Part shown: positions 14,836 through 23,804 of the stretch, one piece after another
How the letters are laid out: each line of letters starts with the position of its first letter
Numbering within the stretch: the first letter of the stretch is position 1
NCBI GenBank assembly: GCA_041664965.1
Contig: JBAYJT010000021.1
Coordinates: forward strand, 1-27,911
Direction: 5' to 3'
DNA: 27,911 nucleotides
DNA from: JBAYJT01 sp041664965
GTDB lineage: Bacteria; Pseudomonadota; Gammaproteobacteria; UBA9339
Program-made: the position numbers and the translations under genes
The notes under the pieces: generated by a model
Database searches by the model: none
Told to the model about the DNA's origin: nothing
What the model saw: the letters and a program-made list of their open reading frames with translations, nothing else

Positions 14836-15021
14836 TTATTTTGCAGAGCTTTGAGAAGCTGAGCCGAATTTATCTAGACATTTTTTACCTTTGCAATGTT
14901 TACTTGCATGGTGTTTAGCTTTGACCACAACTGGAGCTGGGGTTGGAGCTGGTTTTTGAACGACGCAACCACCAACAAAGGCAAGAGCTGCAGCAAGCAT
15001 GATTACTTTTACTAATTTCAT
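14836..15021 (-). CDS. Small lipoprotein with basic, His/Cys-rich tail
   Basis: A 61-residue secreted lipoprotein. MKLVKVIMLAAALAFVGGC is a short lipoprotein signal peptide with the lipid-attachment cysteine at C19. A Pro/Val linker follows, and then a very basic segment HHASKHCKGKKC with three His and two Cys, which could bind metal or anionic surface polymers. The ATG has AAAGGA at a good distance, and a strong terminator follows the gene. I do not recognise a named family. Confidence 0.75.
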   Translation of the reverse strand: MKLVKVIMLAAALAFVGGCVVQKPAPTPAPVVVKAKHHASKHCKGKKCLDKFGSASQSSAK

Positions 15022-15360
15022 AATTTGATCCTTTATCTCTCAAATTGAAAATACAAAAACCTCGTATCACACTGAAGCAATACAAGACTCATAGTATCGT
15101 AACGTTACAATACGATAAGTAATGACATCGCGCTGTTGCCAGTATGCGTATCACCACAGCGACTATTTACCGCATTTTTCTTTGAAATGCAACTCTTTAT
15201 GATCTTTTTTTCCATATATTTCAAAAAGTATGGTACAATGCACATCCTTTTCGCATCTTAAAAATTATTTAAACCAGTCTATCCAAATCTACTTTTTAGA
15301 TAATCGTAAGCTACGAAAGTTCACTAGATTTTTATTTATAATAGAAAAAGTAGGATTTGC
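15022..15360. other. Divergent intergenic region between lipoprotein and helicase genes
   Basis: A 339-base spacer. It contains the dyad TATCGTA-(9)-TACGATA (15095-15117) with the palindrome GTAACGTTAC at 15099-15108, which could bind a dimeric regulator, and an extended -10 (15231-15239). The latter part is AT-rich. The helicase 5' UTR would be about 115 bases, longer than usual. I saw no tRNA or other RNA gene. Confidence 0.45.
15231..15239 (+). promoter_or_regulatory. Putative extended -10 promoter for the RNA helicase
   Basis: TGGTACAAT combines a TGn extension with a five-of-six -10 (TACAAT). No clear -35 stands at 17 bases. It is the best promoter candidate in the spacer before the helicase. 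Confidence 0.4.
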
Positions 15361-16557
15361 ATGAGTTTTAAAAAATTTAATTTTCACCCTAAAATCGTTG
15401 CTAATATTGAAAAGGCTGGTTATGAAAAGCCAACGCCTATACAGAGCGAGGCCATTCCTGTTGTTATGCAAGGGCATGATGTGATGGGTTTAGCACAAAC
15501 TGGAACGGGTAAAACGGCAGTTTTTGCTCTACCAATTTTAAATCGAATTATTGATACACCGCATGGCAATGTGCGAGCGCTTGTGGTCGCTCCAACACGT
15601 GAATTAGCAGAACAGATTCATCAAACTTTTGTGCTTCTTGGAGAACACACACGAGTTCGCAGTATTGCTATATATGGCGGTGTTAATATTAATCCGCAAA
15701 TCCAAAAACTCCGTCAGGGAGCGGCTATCGTTATTGGTTGCCCAGGGCGTTTACTCGATCATATTCGTAGTGGCACGCTTAGGCTTTCAAAGGTCGAATT
15801 ATTAGTATTAGATGAAGCTGATCAGATGTTTGATATGGGATTTTTGCCGGATATTCGTCGATTATTGCACCATGTTCCAGCCAAAAGGCAAACACTTCTT
15901 TTTTCGGCGACAATGCCGCCTGATATTAAAAAACTGGCAAATGAAATCTTGCATGATCCAGTTACTGTGAAGGTTGGTGATACTACGCCACCAGTTACTG
16001 TTACACATGCAATTTATCCTGTACCTCAGCACCTTAAAACAGCGCTTTTGTTGGAGTTATTGCATAGTACTAATACAGAGTCGGTACTGATTTTTACGCG
16101 CACTAAACACCGTGCTAAACGTCTTGGTGAAGAGTTAGAGAAAGCTGGCTATAAAGCAACTTCTTTGCAAGGTAATTTATCGCAAAATCGTCGCCAAGAG
16201 GCAATGGAAGGATTTCGCAGTGGTACTTATCAAATTTTAGTGGCAACCGATATTGCGGCTCGAGGTATCGATGTATCAAAAATATCTCATGTTATAAATT
16301 ATGACATTACTGCGACTGCGGAAACTTACATACATCGCATTGGTCGCACCGGAAGAGCAGCAAAATCTGGAGATGCATTTACTTTAGTAACTAATGAAGA
16401 TATGCATATGGTGAGGATGATTGAGCGACTGCTTGGTTCGTCATTGGAAAGAAGAGATGTTCCTGGTTTTAACTATAGTGCTCCAGCTCCAAAAAGAAAT
16501 ACAGAATTTGCGCGCCCGCCTCGTGAAGTTAGGTCACGCAGTAGACGATCAAGATGA
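15361..16557 (+). CDS. rhlE: DEAD-box ATP-dependent RNA helicase (RhlE-like)
   Basis: A 398-residue cytoplasmic RNA helicase that unwinds structured RNA in ribosome assembly or mRNA decay. All family motifs appear in order: Q motif KPTPIQ (23-28), motif I AQTGTGKT (45-52), PTRELAEQ (78-85), DEAD (151-154), SAT (182-184), ARGID and HRIGRTGR. The C-terminal extension is short and Arg/Ser-rich. The short tail favours RhlE over DeaD or SrmB, but the subfamily is not certain. ATG 15361 has TAGGAT upstream. Its last nine bases overlap the end of the convergent kdpD. Confidence 0.9.
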   Translation: MSFKKFNFHPKIVANIEKAGYEKPTPIQSEAIPVVMQGHDVMGLAQTGTGKTAVFALPILNRIIDTPHGNVRALVVAPTRELAEQIHQTFVLLGEHTRVRSIAIYGGVNINPQIQKLRQGAAIVIGCPGRLLDHIRSGTLRLSKVELLVLDEADQMFDMGFLPDIRRLLHHVPAKRQTLLFSATMPPDIKKLANEILHDPVTVKVGDTTPPVTVTHAIYPVPQHLKTALLLELLHSTNTESVLIFTRTKHRAKRLGEELEKAGYKATSLQGNLSQNRRQEAMEGFRSGTYQILVATDIAARGIDVSKISHVINYDITATAETYIHRIGRTGRAAKSGDAFTLVTNEDMHMVRMIERLLGSSLERRDVPGFNYSAPAPKRNTEFARPPREVRSRSRRSR

Positions 16558-18543
16558 TTTATTAGCTTCATCTTCTCTTTGCCGGGCCTCACTTGAGAGA
16601 TGATCTACTTCGATTACTAAGGCAGTTTGATTCGCAAAAGTTTCTAGAAGATGCAACTGTTCTGGAATGGCAAAGCGATCGTGTGTTGCAGGTTGAACGC
16701 GCAGTACTCCAACTATGGATTGTTTTCCTAAAAGTGGTACATAGACGGCAGGTACTACTGGTAAAGTTTGAGTGCCAAGCCCCGCTACTTGCCCCATATC
16801 AAATACCCAGCGCGCTACGCTTTGTTCTTTATCATCCATGACAAATTCTTCACCGGTTGTGGCTCTGATTTGCAATTGATCATTGGTGTTTGGTAATAGA
16901 GCCGCTGCTTGGCTGTCAAAGACATCGGCAATATGTTGTAAGGCAGTTTTTAGAATTTGCTCCAAACCACGGCTGCTGGCGAGTTTTCTGCTTAAAGCAT
17001 ACATGGCTGTTGCTCGTCTTTCGCGTAAGCGAGACAACACAGCATGTCTTTGTGTTTGTATGGTTATATGGCTTACTACGAGTCCAATTATGAGTAAAAC
17101 CACGCAGGTTAATAAATACTGAACATCATGGGAGGCAAATGTATAACGTGGAGGAACAAAGAAAAACGCAAAGGACAATACGCTTAAAAAGGCTGATAAA
17201 ATAGCGGGTCCACGTCGACCGCGAATAGAAACGAGAACTACGCCTAGTAAATACAGCATTGCTAGGTTGCTTAATTCAAAATGAGAAAAGAAAGCAACAC
17301 CGAAGAGGGTGCAAAATAAAATTGTAACGAAACTTAAAAGATAGGCTTGCCACGTGCTTTCAATACGTAAATTTACAATTGGTAACATGCGATGATTTTT
17401 CTCATCACCACCCTGAATGGCATAAATGTCAATATCACCACTACGTCGTAGTAGTTCATCAATAATACTACCGAATAGAAAAGTTTTAAAACGCGGTTGC
17501 ATCGCTTTGCCAATAACGATTTTTGTGACGTTGCGGTCTCTAGCAAAACTAATGAGTTCCTCAACAACATCGCGTCCACTTAATGTGAAAGTTTCTCCGC
17601 CTAAACGTTCAGCTAAACGAAAATTGTTTTCTAAATGATGTTGTGCTGTTTCTGGTAATTTTGCACGTTTGACTGTTTCTATGTAAACAGCCATCCATTC
17701 AGCTTGTAAGCGTGATGCCATGCGACGTGCAGCGCGAATTAATTTTGCTGAATCGGCATTTGGGTCGATGCAAACTAATAGCCGCTCTGTTGTTGGCCAA
17801 GTTTTTTGAATAGATTGATCTTCGCGATAAGAAAGCATTTGAGCATTAACGCGCTCAGTTGTAACGCGCAGGGCTAATTCACGTAAAGCAAGTAAATTTC
17901 CTTTGTTAAAGAAATTTTGTTGAGCTAATTCCGCTTGTTCTGGTGCATAAACTCTACCTTCTTGTAATCTTTTCAGAAGATCATCAGGTGGTAAATCTAC
18001 TAGTTCAACAACATCGGCTTGCTCGAGAATGCTGTCGGGAACTGTTTCGCGTACTACAACACCAGTGATTTGCGAGACAATGTCATTTAAGCTTTCTAGA
18101 TGTTGTACATTGAGTGTTGTGTAGATATCTATGCCACGTTCTAAAATTTCTTTTACGTCTTGCCAGCGTTTGGTATGACGCGAATGCGGGGCGTTAGTGT
18201 GGGCAAGTTCATCAATAAGAAGTATAGCTGGCTTGCGTTGTAAGGCTTTATCAATGTCGAATTCTTGGATAATTCTACCATGATAATTGATTTTTAATTT
18301 TGGAAGTTGTTCTAACTGAGAGAGCATGGATTCAATCTCAGTTCTGCCATGCGTTTCGACAATGCCAGCTACTACATCTAAGCCTTCGTCAACGCGGGCT
18401 AGAGCGTCTTCTAGCATCGTATGAGTTTTGCCAACACCAGGAGCGGCTCCGAAGAATATTTTCAATTTTCCTGTAGATTCCCTACCTTCTTTCGCTTTAA
18501 TACGAGCTAATAGCGTTTCAGGATCAGGACGTTTGTCAGTCAT
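16549..18543 (-). CDS. kdpD: KdpD sensor lacking its histidine-kinase domain
   Basis: KdpD normally senses potassium limitation or turgor and phosphorylates KdpE. Here 664 residues remain, against about 895 in E. coli. Present: KdpD N-terminal domain with Walker A GAAPGVGKT (32-40) and Walker B ILLIDE (107-112), a Usp-like domain (about 253-375), four transmembrane helices (about 400-492) and a GAF domain (about 520-645). The protein ends EARQREDEANKSS at the linker where the HisKA helix should begin; no H-box, N-box or G-box is present. Downstream DNA is the convergent helicase gene, overlapping by nine bases, so the lost part is not nearby. The long intact frame argues that the short protein is maintained. 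It closes the kdpFABCD locus; no kdpE follows. Confidence 0.93.
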   Translation of the reverse strand: MTDKRPDPETLLARIKAKEGRESTGKLKIFFGAAPGVGKTHTMLEDALARVDEGLDVVAGIVETHGRTEIESMLSQLEQLPKLKINYHGRIIQEFDIDKALQRKPAILLIDELAHTNAPHSRHTKRWQDVKEILERGIDIYTTLNVQHLESLNDIVSQITGVVVRETVPDSILEQADVVELVDLPPDDLLKRLQEGRVYAPEQAELAQQNFFNKGNLLALRELALRVTTERVNAQMLSYREDQSIQKTWPTTERLLVCIDPNADSAKLIRAARRMASRLQAEWMAVYIETVKRAKLPETAQHHLENNFRLAERLGGETFTLSGRDVVEELISFARDRNVTKIVIGKAMQPRFKTFLFGSIIDELLRRSGDIDIYAIQGGDEKNHRMLPIVNLRIESTWQAYLLSFVTILFCTLFGVAFFSHFELSNLAMLYLLGVVLVSIRGRRGPAILSAFLSVLSFAFFFVPPRYTFASHDVQYLLTCVVLLIIGLVVSHITIQTQRHAVLSRLRERRATAMYALSRKLASSRGLEQILKTALQHIADVFDSQAAALLPNTNDQLQIRATTGEEFVMDDKEQSVARWVFDMGQVAGLGTQTLPVVPAVYVPLLGKQSIVGVLRVQPATHDRFAIPEQLHLLETFANQTALVIEVDHLSSEARQREDEANKSS

Positions 18544-18621
18544 ATTTTTGTCCTTTCAGCTAGTTTCTACCACTAAGTGTAAACGAAATTAAATATTTTA
18601 AAAGCGAGAATTTTCTAATCT

Positions 18622-19224
18622 TTAATGTTTGTGAGTGGCTGCTTGTCTTGCATCTAAATCTAGGTTTAGCTCTAAAACATTAACTCGCGGTTCGCCGAAT
18701 ATGCCAAACTGTCGTTTTTTAATGTGATCTTTGACTATTTGATTAACTATATTTGAATGTAAATTACGTGCTTTTGCTACGCGGTTAACTTGGTAGAAAG
18801 CAGCAGCAGGGCTGATATGTGGATCAATACCGCTTGCTGAAGCTGTGACTAACTCAATGGGAATTAAGTTGTTATTTTGAAGATCAGATTTTTTTAAAAT
18901 AGCTATGCGGTCTTCTATATTTTTACGAAGCAGGGGACTTATTGGGCCTAAATTCGATCCTTTTGCTGTCATGGCAACATAAGGTAAAGTGCTACTCACA
19001 GATGGACGCCCCCAGAAATATTTATCAGATGTGAAGTTTTGCCCAATTAATTTAGAACCGATAACAGTATTGTTTTGTTTAACTAAACTGCCGTTCGATT
19101 TATTGGGAAATAAAATAGAAGCAAATCCGGTTATAGCTCCCGTATAAATAAAACCTAAGAATAGAGTAAAAAGGAGAAGCAGAATAACAGTTGCTTTGCA
19201 TTGTTTTACGATATTTTTAAACAT
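18622..19224 (-). CDS. kdpC: Potassium-transporting ATPase subunit C
   Basis: KdpC is the single-span accessory subunit that stabilises the KdpFABC complex and assists KdpA-KdpB coupling. Length 200. One N-terminal transmembrane helix (about 12-36) precedes the periplasmic domain. The signatures FTSDKYFWGRPS (about 64-75), SNLGPISP, ELVTASASGIDPHISPAAA and the ending RVNVLELN are all typical. It starts 30 bases after kdpB and ends 78 bases before kdpD. Confidence 0.95.
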   Translation of the reverse strand: MFKNIVKQCKATVILLLLFTLFLGFIYTGAITGFASILFPNKSNGSLVKQNNTVIGSKLIGQNFTSDKYFWGRPSVSSTLPYVAMTAKGSNLGPISPLLRKNIEDRIAILKKSDLQNNNLIPIELVTASASGIDPHISPAAAFYQVNRVAKARNLHSNIVNQIVKDHIKKRQFGIFGEPRVNVLELNLDLDARQAATHKH

Positions 19225-19254
19225 ATTTGATCCTTGTTGCTTTTTAAGTTGTTT

Positions 19255-21330
19255 TTAAAAAATATTTTGGAAGGTATGGAGCACGATGTCGATTAATTTA
19301 ATGCCGATAAAAGGCACTATTAAGCCACCTAGGCCATAAATAAGAACGTTGTTGAGTAATAGCGTAGCAGCTGGTACATGGCGATACTGAATGCCGCGTA
19401 ATGCCAAAGGAATTAGAAATACTATGGTTAAAGCATTGAAAATTACTGCAGATAAAATCGCATTCCCTGGTGTGCTAAGGTGCATAATATTTAAAACTTT
19501 TAATGATGGATAAGTGGTGGCGAATGCGGCTGGAATGATGGCAAAATATTTGGCTATATCATTGGAAATACTGAATGTGGTAAGTGCTCCACGTGTCATT
19601 AAAAGTTGTTTACCGATTTCAACAATATCGATGAGTTTAGTTGGATTAGAATCTAAGTCGACCATATTACCAGCTTCTTTGGCGGCTTGTGTTCCAGTGT
19701 TCATGGCAACGGCAACATCAGCTTGAGCTAGAGCTGGAGCGTCGTTTGTGCCATCTCCTGTCATGGCGACCAGGTGTCCCTCGGCTTGCATTTTGCGGAT
19801 AAGGTGCAACTTATCTTCTGGTTTAGCTTGAGCTAGAAAATCATCTACGCCTGCTTCAGCGGCAATAGCGGCTGCAGTTAAAGTATTATCTCCTGTAACC
19901 ATGATGGTTTTAATGCCCATCTTTCGAAGTTCTGCAAAACGATCTTTAATACCACCTTTTACAATGTCTTTTAAACGAATAATACCCAGAACCTTATTGT
20001 TTTCAGTTACGACCAGTGGTGTACCACCTTGTTTGGCAATAGTGTCTATTTTTGAATTTATGCCCTCTGGAAAGACTCCGCCGATTTTCTTGATGTAATC
20101 TTGAATGGCATCAACTGCGCCTTTGCGAATTTGTCTGTCGGCTAAGTCTACGCCGCTCATGCGTGTGTGAGCGGTGAATGGAATAAAAGTGGCATTTAAA
20201 TCTTGAATATTACGTCCACGTAGCCCATATTTTTCTTTGGCCAAAACGACAATACTGCGTCCTTCTGGCGTTTCATCAGATAAAGAAGCGAGTTGTGCTG
20301 CGTCTGCAAGAGCAATTTCCGAAATACCATCAGCTGGTACAAACTCAGTGGCTTGGCGGTTTCCCAAAGTTATTGTTCCGGTTTTATCTAAAAGTAGAGT
20401 ATCAACATCTCCAGCAGCTTCTACAGCTCTTCCCGAAGTTGCAATTACATTAGCTTGAATCATACGATCCATGCCAGCGATTCCAATGGCAGAAAGAAGT
20501 CCGCCAATAGTAGTTGGGGCAAGACAGACGAACAAAGCGACGAGGGCAGTGATTGTGATTACAGTTCCTTGATGTGAAGAAAGGATTGCATACAAGGAAA
20601 AAGGGAAGAGCGTTACACTGACTAAAAGAAAAATTATGGTTAATGTAGCAAGTAAAATATTTAAAGCTAGTTCGTTGGGCGTCTTTTGCCTTTTCGCGCC
20701 TTCAACTAAAGAAATCATGCGATCAATAAAAGTCTCACCTGGGTTAGATGTTATGCGAATTATTAGCCAATCGGAAATGACGCGCGTACCACCTGTCACG
20801 GAACTGCGATCGCCACCGCTTTCGCGTATAACTGGAGCGCTTTCGCCGGTTATGGCGCTTTCATTGACTGAAGCAACGCCCTCGATTACTTCACCATCTC
20901 CTGGAATAAAATCTCCGGCCTCTACTAATACCACATCACCAGCACCCAAACTTTCCGACGGAACTAACTTGGTTTTCGCATCCCGTACAGGTTCATTAAG
21001 CAATTTAGCTTGAATACTACGTTTAGCTGCACGCAAGGAAGCTGCTTGGGCTTTGCCGCGACCTTCGGCCATGGCTTCTGCGAAGTTAGCAAATATCAAA
21101 GTAAACCAAAGCCAAAACATTATAGAGGCGATAAAGCTAGGAGAAGCTTCGCCATGTCCAGCCAGGGATTGAAAAAATAAGACAGTGACTAGGAGTGAGC
21201 CAACAAAAACAGTGAACATAATAGGATTATGTATTTGGTGGCGCGGATCCAATTTTAAAAGAGCGCTCAAAAGGGCTGGTTTTAAAATTGTTGGTTCAAA
21301 AAGTGAAATTTTTTTAGCTTTAGCTAGCAT
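19255..21330 (-). CDS. kdpB: Potassium-transporting P-type ATPase, subunit B
   Basis: KdpB is the ATP-hydrolysing subunit of the KdpFABC potassium pump in the inner membrane. Length 691 (E. coli 682). The TGES loop is at 161-164, the phosphorylated aspartate is D315 in DKTGT, the nucleotide domain contains KGAVDAI, and GDGTNDAPALAQADVAVAMN is the hinge motif. Helix motifs such as CLAPTTIGGLLSAIGIAGMD match the family. It is separated from kdpA by about 630 bases, unlike the tight kdpFABC arrangement elsewhere, and a dispersed upstream element ends 33 bases before its ATG, so it probably has its own 5' control region. Confidence 0.97.
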   Translation of the reverse strand: MLAKAKKISLFEPTILKPALLSALLKLDPRHQIHNPIMFTVFVGSLLVTVLFFQSLAGHGEASPSFIASIMFWLWFTLIFANFAEAMAEGRGKAQAASLRAAKRSIQAKLLNEPVRDAKTKLVPSESLGAGDVVLVEAGDFIPGDGEVIEGVASVNESAITGESAPVIRESGGDRSSVTGGTRVISDWLIIRITSNPGETFIDRMISLVEGAKRQKTPNELALNILLATLTIIFLLVSVTLFPFSLYAILSSHQGTVITITALVALFVCLAPTTIGGLLSAIGIAGMDRMIQANVIATSGRAVEAAGDVDTLLLDKTGTITLGNRQATEFVPADGISEIALADAAQLASLSDETPEGRSIVVLAKEKYGLRGRNIQDLNATFIPFTAHTRMSGVDLADRQIRKGAVDAIQDYIKKIGGVFPEGINSKIDTIAKQGGTPLVVTENNKVLGIIRLKDIVKGGIKDRFAELRKMGIKTIMVTGDNTLTAAAIAAEAGVDDFLAQAKPEDKLHLIRKMQAEGHLVAMTGDGTNDAPALAQADVAVAMNTGTQAAKEAGNMVDLDSNPTKLIDIVEIGKQLLMTRGALTTFSISNDIAKYFAIIPAAFATTYPSLKVLNIMHLSTPGNAILSAVIFNALTIVFLIPLALRGIQYRHVPAATLLLNNVLIYGLGGLIVPFIGIKLIDIVLHTFQNIF

Positions 21331-21363
21331 GGTAATTTTTCCATTTTTTTAATTAAGTTCATC

Positions 21364-21415
21364 AAAAAACATGTCTACGTAATTTCTTTATAAATCAGTA
21401 GGTTATATTTTTAAA
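21364..21415 (-). repeat. Dispersed upstream element, copy 4 (before kdpB)
   Basis: On the kdpB strand: TTTAAAAATATAACCTACTG, ATTTATAAAGAAATTACG, TAGACATGTTTTTT. It ends 33 bases before the kdpB start. Here the dyad CAACnnGTTG has decayed to TAACctACTG, while TGATTTATAAAGAA and TAGACATGTTTT are kept. Confidence 0.8.
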
Positions 21416-21478
21416 TTTCAATTTCTCAAAACAAGTGAGAGAAATACTCCCTGTTTTTCTTTCAGTTCCTTTTTTCAA

Positions 21479-21514
21479 CCTGATCATTTTGTTGGCTCCA
21501 ACAATATGATCAGG
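21479..21514. repeat. 36-base near-perfect inverted repeat
   Basis: CCTGATCAT (21479-21487), one mismatch, TTGTTGG, loop CT, CCAACAA, one mismatch, ATGATCAGG (21506-21514): 16 pairs in all. A related hairpin lies at 21673-21700 with compensating base changes. Confidence 0.7.
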
Positions 21515-21672
21515 AGGTACTGCAGTACTGCGTTTGAGCACTTTTTATTTGTAAAGCAATTCCTCTTTTTCTGTTTTTTTATCATTTTGCCGATATCTGG
21601 AATATGATTGCAAACCTCGTCATTACTGCTTTTCCAATACTTTGTTTCTATTTCAGTGTTAGCCTCAATAAG

Positions 21673-21700
21673 ACCATTTTGTTGGCTTCAACAATATGGT
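21673..21700. repeat. 28-base inverted repeat related to 21479-21514
   Basis: ACCAT, mismatch, TTGTTG, loop GCTT, CAACAA, mismatch, ATGGT. Relative to the other copy the outer stem has changed on both arms together, so pairing has been kept. Confidence 0.65.
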
Positions 21701-21711
21701 GTGGGGCCTCT

Positions 21712-21933
21712 TCAGTGCTGCTTCCTCGATACTTGATGTCCGGTTTTTTTTAACTCTATTAAGATGGCTTTTTCTTCTCGTTCTAGTTTGCGTTTTATTT
21801 TTGCAGTATCTTCTGAAGGTGGCAATTGTTCTGGTTTTACGCCCCTTTTTTGTAACATTTTTCTAACTTCTAAATTATTTGTAACATGTTCTCCTGCTAT
21901 TTTTTCTTGTCCTTTTAGATCTTTTTCTACCAC
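21712..21933 (-). pseudogene. C-terminal remnant of a DinD-like (damage-inducible protein D) gene
   Basis: The frame codes NNLEVRKMLQKRGVKPEQLP, followed by PSEDTAKIKRKLEREEK, closely resembling the C-terminal region of DinD-family proteins (HVxNNxxVRxxLxxrGixPExLPxxEDixKlerkl). E. coli DinD has about 270 residues; only about 70-85 remain. GTG 21933 is the only plausible start and has no clear ribosome site. The frame stays open further upstream into the end of kdpA (RGTELLGHN), showing that the fragment begins mid-gene. DinD inhibits RecA filament functions and is SOS-induced in E. coli; this remnant is not expected to work. It sits one to two dozen bases after the kdpA stop, splitting the operon. 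Confidence 0.55.
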
Positions 21934-21962
21934 GTTATGACCTAGTAGCTCAGTACCGCGTT

Positions 21963-23762
21963 TTAGTGCCCCAGCATAACTAAATGCTCAACAATTGGTC
22001 CAAGTGCCAAAGACGGAAAAAATGTTAGGGCACCGATAATTAAAATTACGCTGATCAATAAGCCAACAAAAAGCGGCGTATGAGTTGGCATAGTTCCTTG
22101 GCTATTTGGTACGATTTTTTTACGAGATAGTGAGCCAGCAATTGCTAATATTGGCACAATGATGAAAAAGCGCGAACAGAGCATCGCTATGCCAGTTGAA
22201 ATATTATAGAAAGGAGTATTGGCGTTTAGTCCAGCAAAGGCGCTGCCATTGTTGTTAGCCGTAGATGTGAAGGCGTATAGTATTTCACTAAAGCCGTGCA
22301 TTCCCTGATTACCCAGTGAAGCAAGACCAGCTTGGGAAGTAACCGCAAAGGCCGTGAAAAGTAATATTAAGAAATGCGGAACTAAAATTGCTAGAGATGC
22401 CATCTTCATTTCAAATACTTCAATTTTTTTGCCTAAATACTCCGGTGTGCGGCCAACCATAAGGCCTGCAATAAAAACTGTTAGAATGACAAAGACTAAC
22501 ATTCCGTAGAGGCCAGATCCAGCGCCGCCATAGATAACTTCTCCAAGTTGCATAAGTACTATTGGAACTAGCCCGCCAAGCGGTGTGTAAGAATCTAGCA
22601 TAGAGTTTACTGCGCCATTCGAAGCTGCTGTTGTTGATGCGGTCCAAAGAGCAGAGTTTACAATACCAAAACGCAATTCCTTGCCTTCCATATTGCCGCC
22701 AGGGTTTGCTTCATAAAGCATAAAATGCGGTTTTTGATCGATGGGTAAAGTATTAAATAGGCGATTTCCATCTTGTTCGCTGTGCACCGCTATGGATAGG
22801 AATAGCAGAAAAATGCAAGTCATAGCTGTGAAAATTGCTAAGCCCTGCCGCTTATCTTGCACCATATTACCAAAGGTAAAACAGAAAGCTGCCGGTATTA
22901 AAAGTAGGGCCAGCATTTCCAGAAAGTTAGAGAAAGGTGTTGGATTTTCGAAAGGATGCGCAGAATTTGTTCCAAAGAAGCCACCGCCGTTGGTTCCAAG
23001 TTGTTTTATAGCGATTTGTGAAGCGGCAGGTCCCATAGGAAGCAGCTGTTTTCCTTGCAATAAATCATCTGTAAGTGGCGTTAAATTGGGCAGTTCTGTT
23101 GGGTTTAAGTGGGTTGGAGCTAAATTTTGCAAGAGAGGTACTTCTTGATAAGAATGAAAATTTTGTACAACGCCTTGAGTAACCAAAGCTCCGGCTAAAA
23201 TTACAGCCAAAGGCAAAAGAATATACAAAGTTGATCGAACTAAATCCACCCAGAAGTTTCCAATAAGCATAGTTTCATGGCGTACGAATCCGCGAATTAA
23301 AGCCACCATGACAGCCATGCCAGTTGCAGCTGAGACAAAATTTTGTACGGTTAAAACCAACATTTGAACCGCATATCCCATAGAAGTTTCACCAGCATAA
23401 GCTTGCCAGTTGGTGTTGGTGATGTAACTTATAGCGGTATTGAAGGAAAGATCTGTAGAAACATTAGGTAAACCTTGCGGATTTAATGGTAGAGCGCTTT
23501 GGAGGCGCATTAAAGCATACGCCAAAAGAAAGCCGCCTACGCTAAATATCAACACGGCTGAAGCATAGCTTTTCCAACTCATTTCTTCATTTGGATCAAT
23601 ACCAGAAACGCGATAAAAAAAGTTTTCTATAGGCCGTAAAATAGGGTCTAATCCGGAAAATTTTCCGGCATAGACTCGAGCCATATAAGGACCAAGTAGT
23701 GTGGCGGCAGCAAGGAGGGCCAACATGAAAATAATAATTTGTAATAAGCCATTGGGAGTCAT
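21963..23762 (-). CDS. kdpA: Potassium-transporting ATPase subunit A
   Basis: KdpA is the potassium-binding, channel-like subunit of KdpFABC. Length 599 (E. coli 557), with ten or so transmembrane helices and four selectivity-filter repeats: YITNTNWQAYAGE (about 112-124), QLGTNGGGFFGTNSAHPFEN (about 249-268), TTAASNGAVNSM and TSTANNNGSAFAG. ATG 23762 has GAAGG at a suitable distance. It follows kdpF by 42 bases. The last codons run directly into a DinD-like fragment. Confidence 0.96.
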   Translation of the reverse strand: MTPNGLLQIIIFMLALLAAATLLGPYMARVYAGKFSGLDPILRPIENFFYRVSGIDPNEEMSWKSYASAVLIFSVGGFLLAYALMRLQSALPLNPQGLPNVSTDLSFNTAISYITNTNWQAYAGETSMGYAVQMLVLTVQNFVSAATGMAVMVALIRGFVRHETMLIGNFWVDLVRSTLYILLPLAVILAGALVTQGVVQNFHSYQEVPLLQNLAPTHLNPTELPNLTPLTDDLLQGKQLLPMGPAASQIAIKQLGTNGGGFFGTNSAHPFENPTPFSNFLEMLALLLIPAAFCFTFGNMVQDKRQGLAIFTAMTCIFLLFLSIAVHSEQDGNRLFNTLPIDQKPHFMLYEANPGGNMEGKELRFGIVNSALWTASTTAASNGAVNSMLDSYTPLGGLVPIVLMQLGEVIYGGAGSGLYGMLVFVILTVFIAGLMVGRTPEYLGKKIEVFEMKMASLAILVPHFLILLFTAFAVTSQAGLASLGNQGMHGFSEILYAFTSTANNNGSAFAGLNANTPFYNISTGIAMLCSRFFIIVPILAIAGSLSRKKIVPNSQGTMPTHTPLFVGLLISVILIIGALTFFPSLALGPIVEHLVMLGH

Positions 23763-23804
23763 GAGAATACCTTCAAAACTATGAAATGATAGACTGTAAG
23801 TGGG

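Larger units (their letters stand above)
21331..21711 (-). pseudogene. Scrambled DinD-family fragments between kdpA and kdpB
   Basis: No intact gene. On the minus strand three short frames repeat a DinD-like N-terminal motif: PHHIVEANKMV (about 21670-21705), NDEVCNHIPDIGKMIKKQKK (about 21565-21625) and PDHIVGANKMIRLKKGTERK (about 21450-21515). DinD relatives have a DHFxxVxKMVxxGSGAKR segment of the same shape. All frames are broken by stops. Together with the neighbouring C-terminal piece this looks like a decayed DinD locus, or tandem partial copies, inserted into the Kdp operon. The assignment is from memory of the family and is moderate at best. Confidence 0.4.

Noticed and set aside
20636..21013. 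Plus-strand ORF of 125 codons inside kdpB
   Set aside because: It is antisense to a fully conserved part of kdpB; its Ser/Pro/Thr-rich translation is that of a shadow frame.
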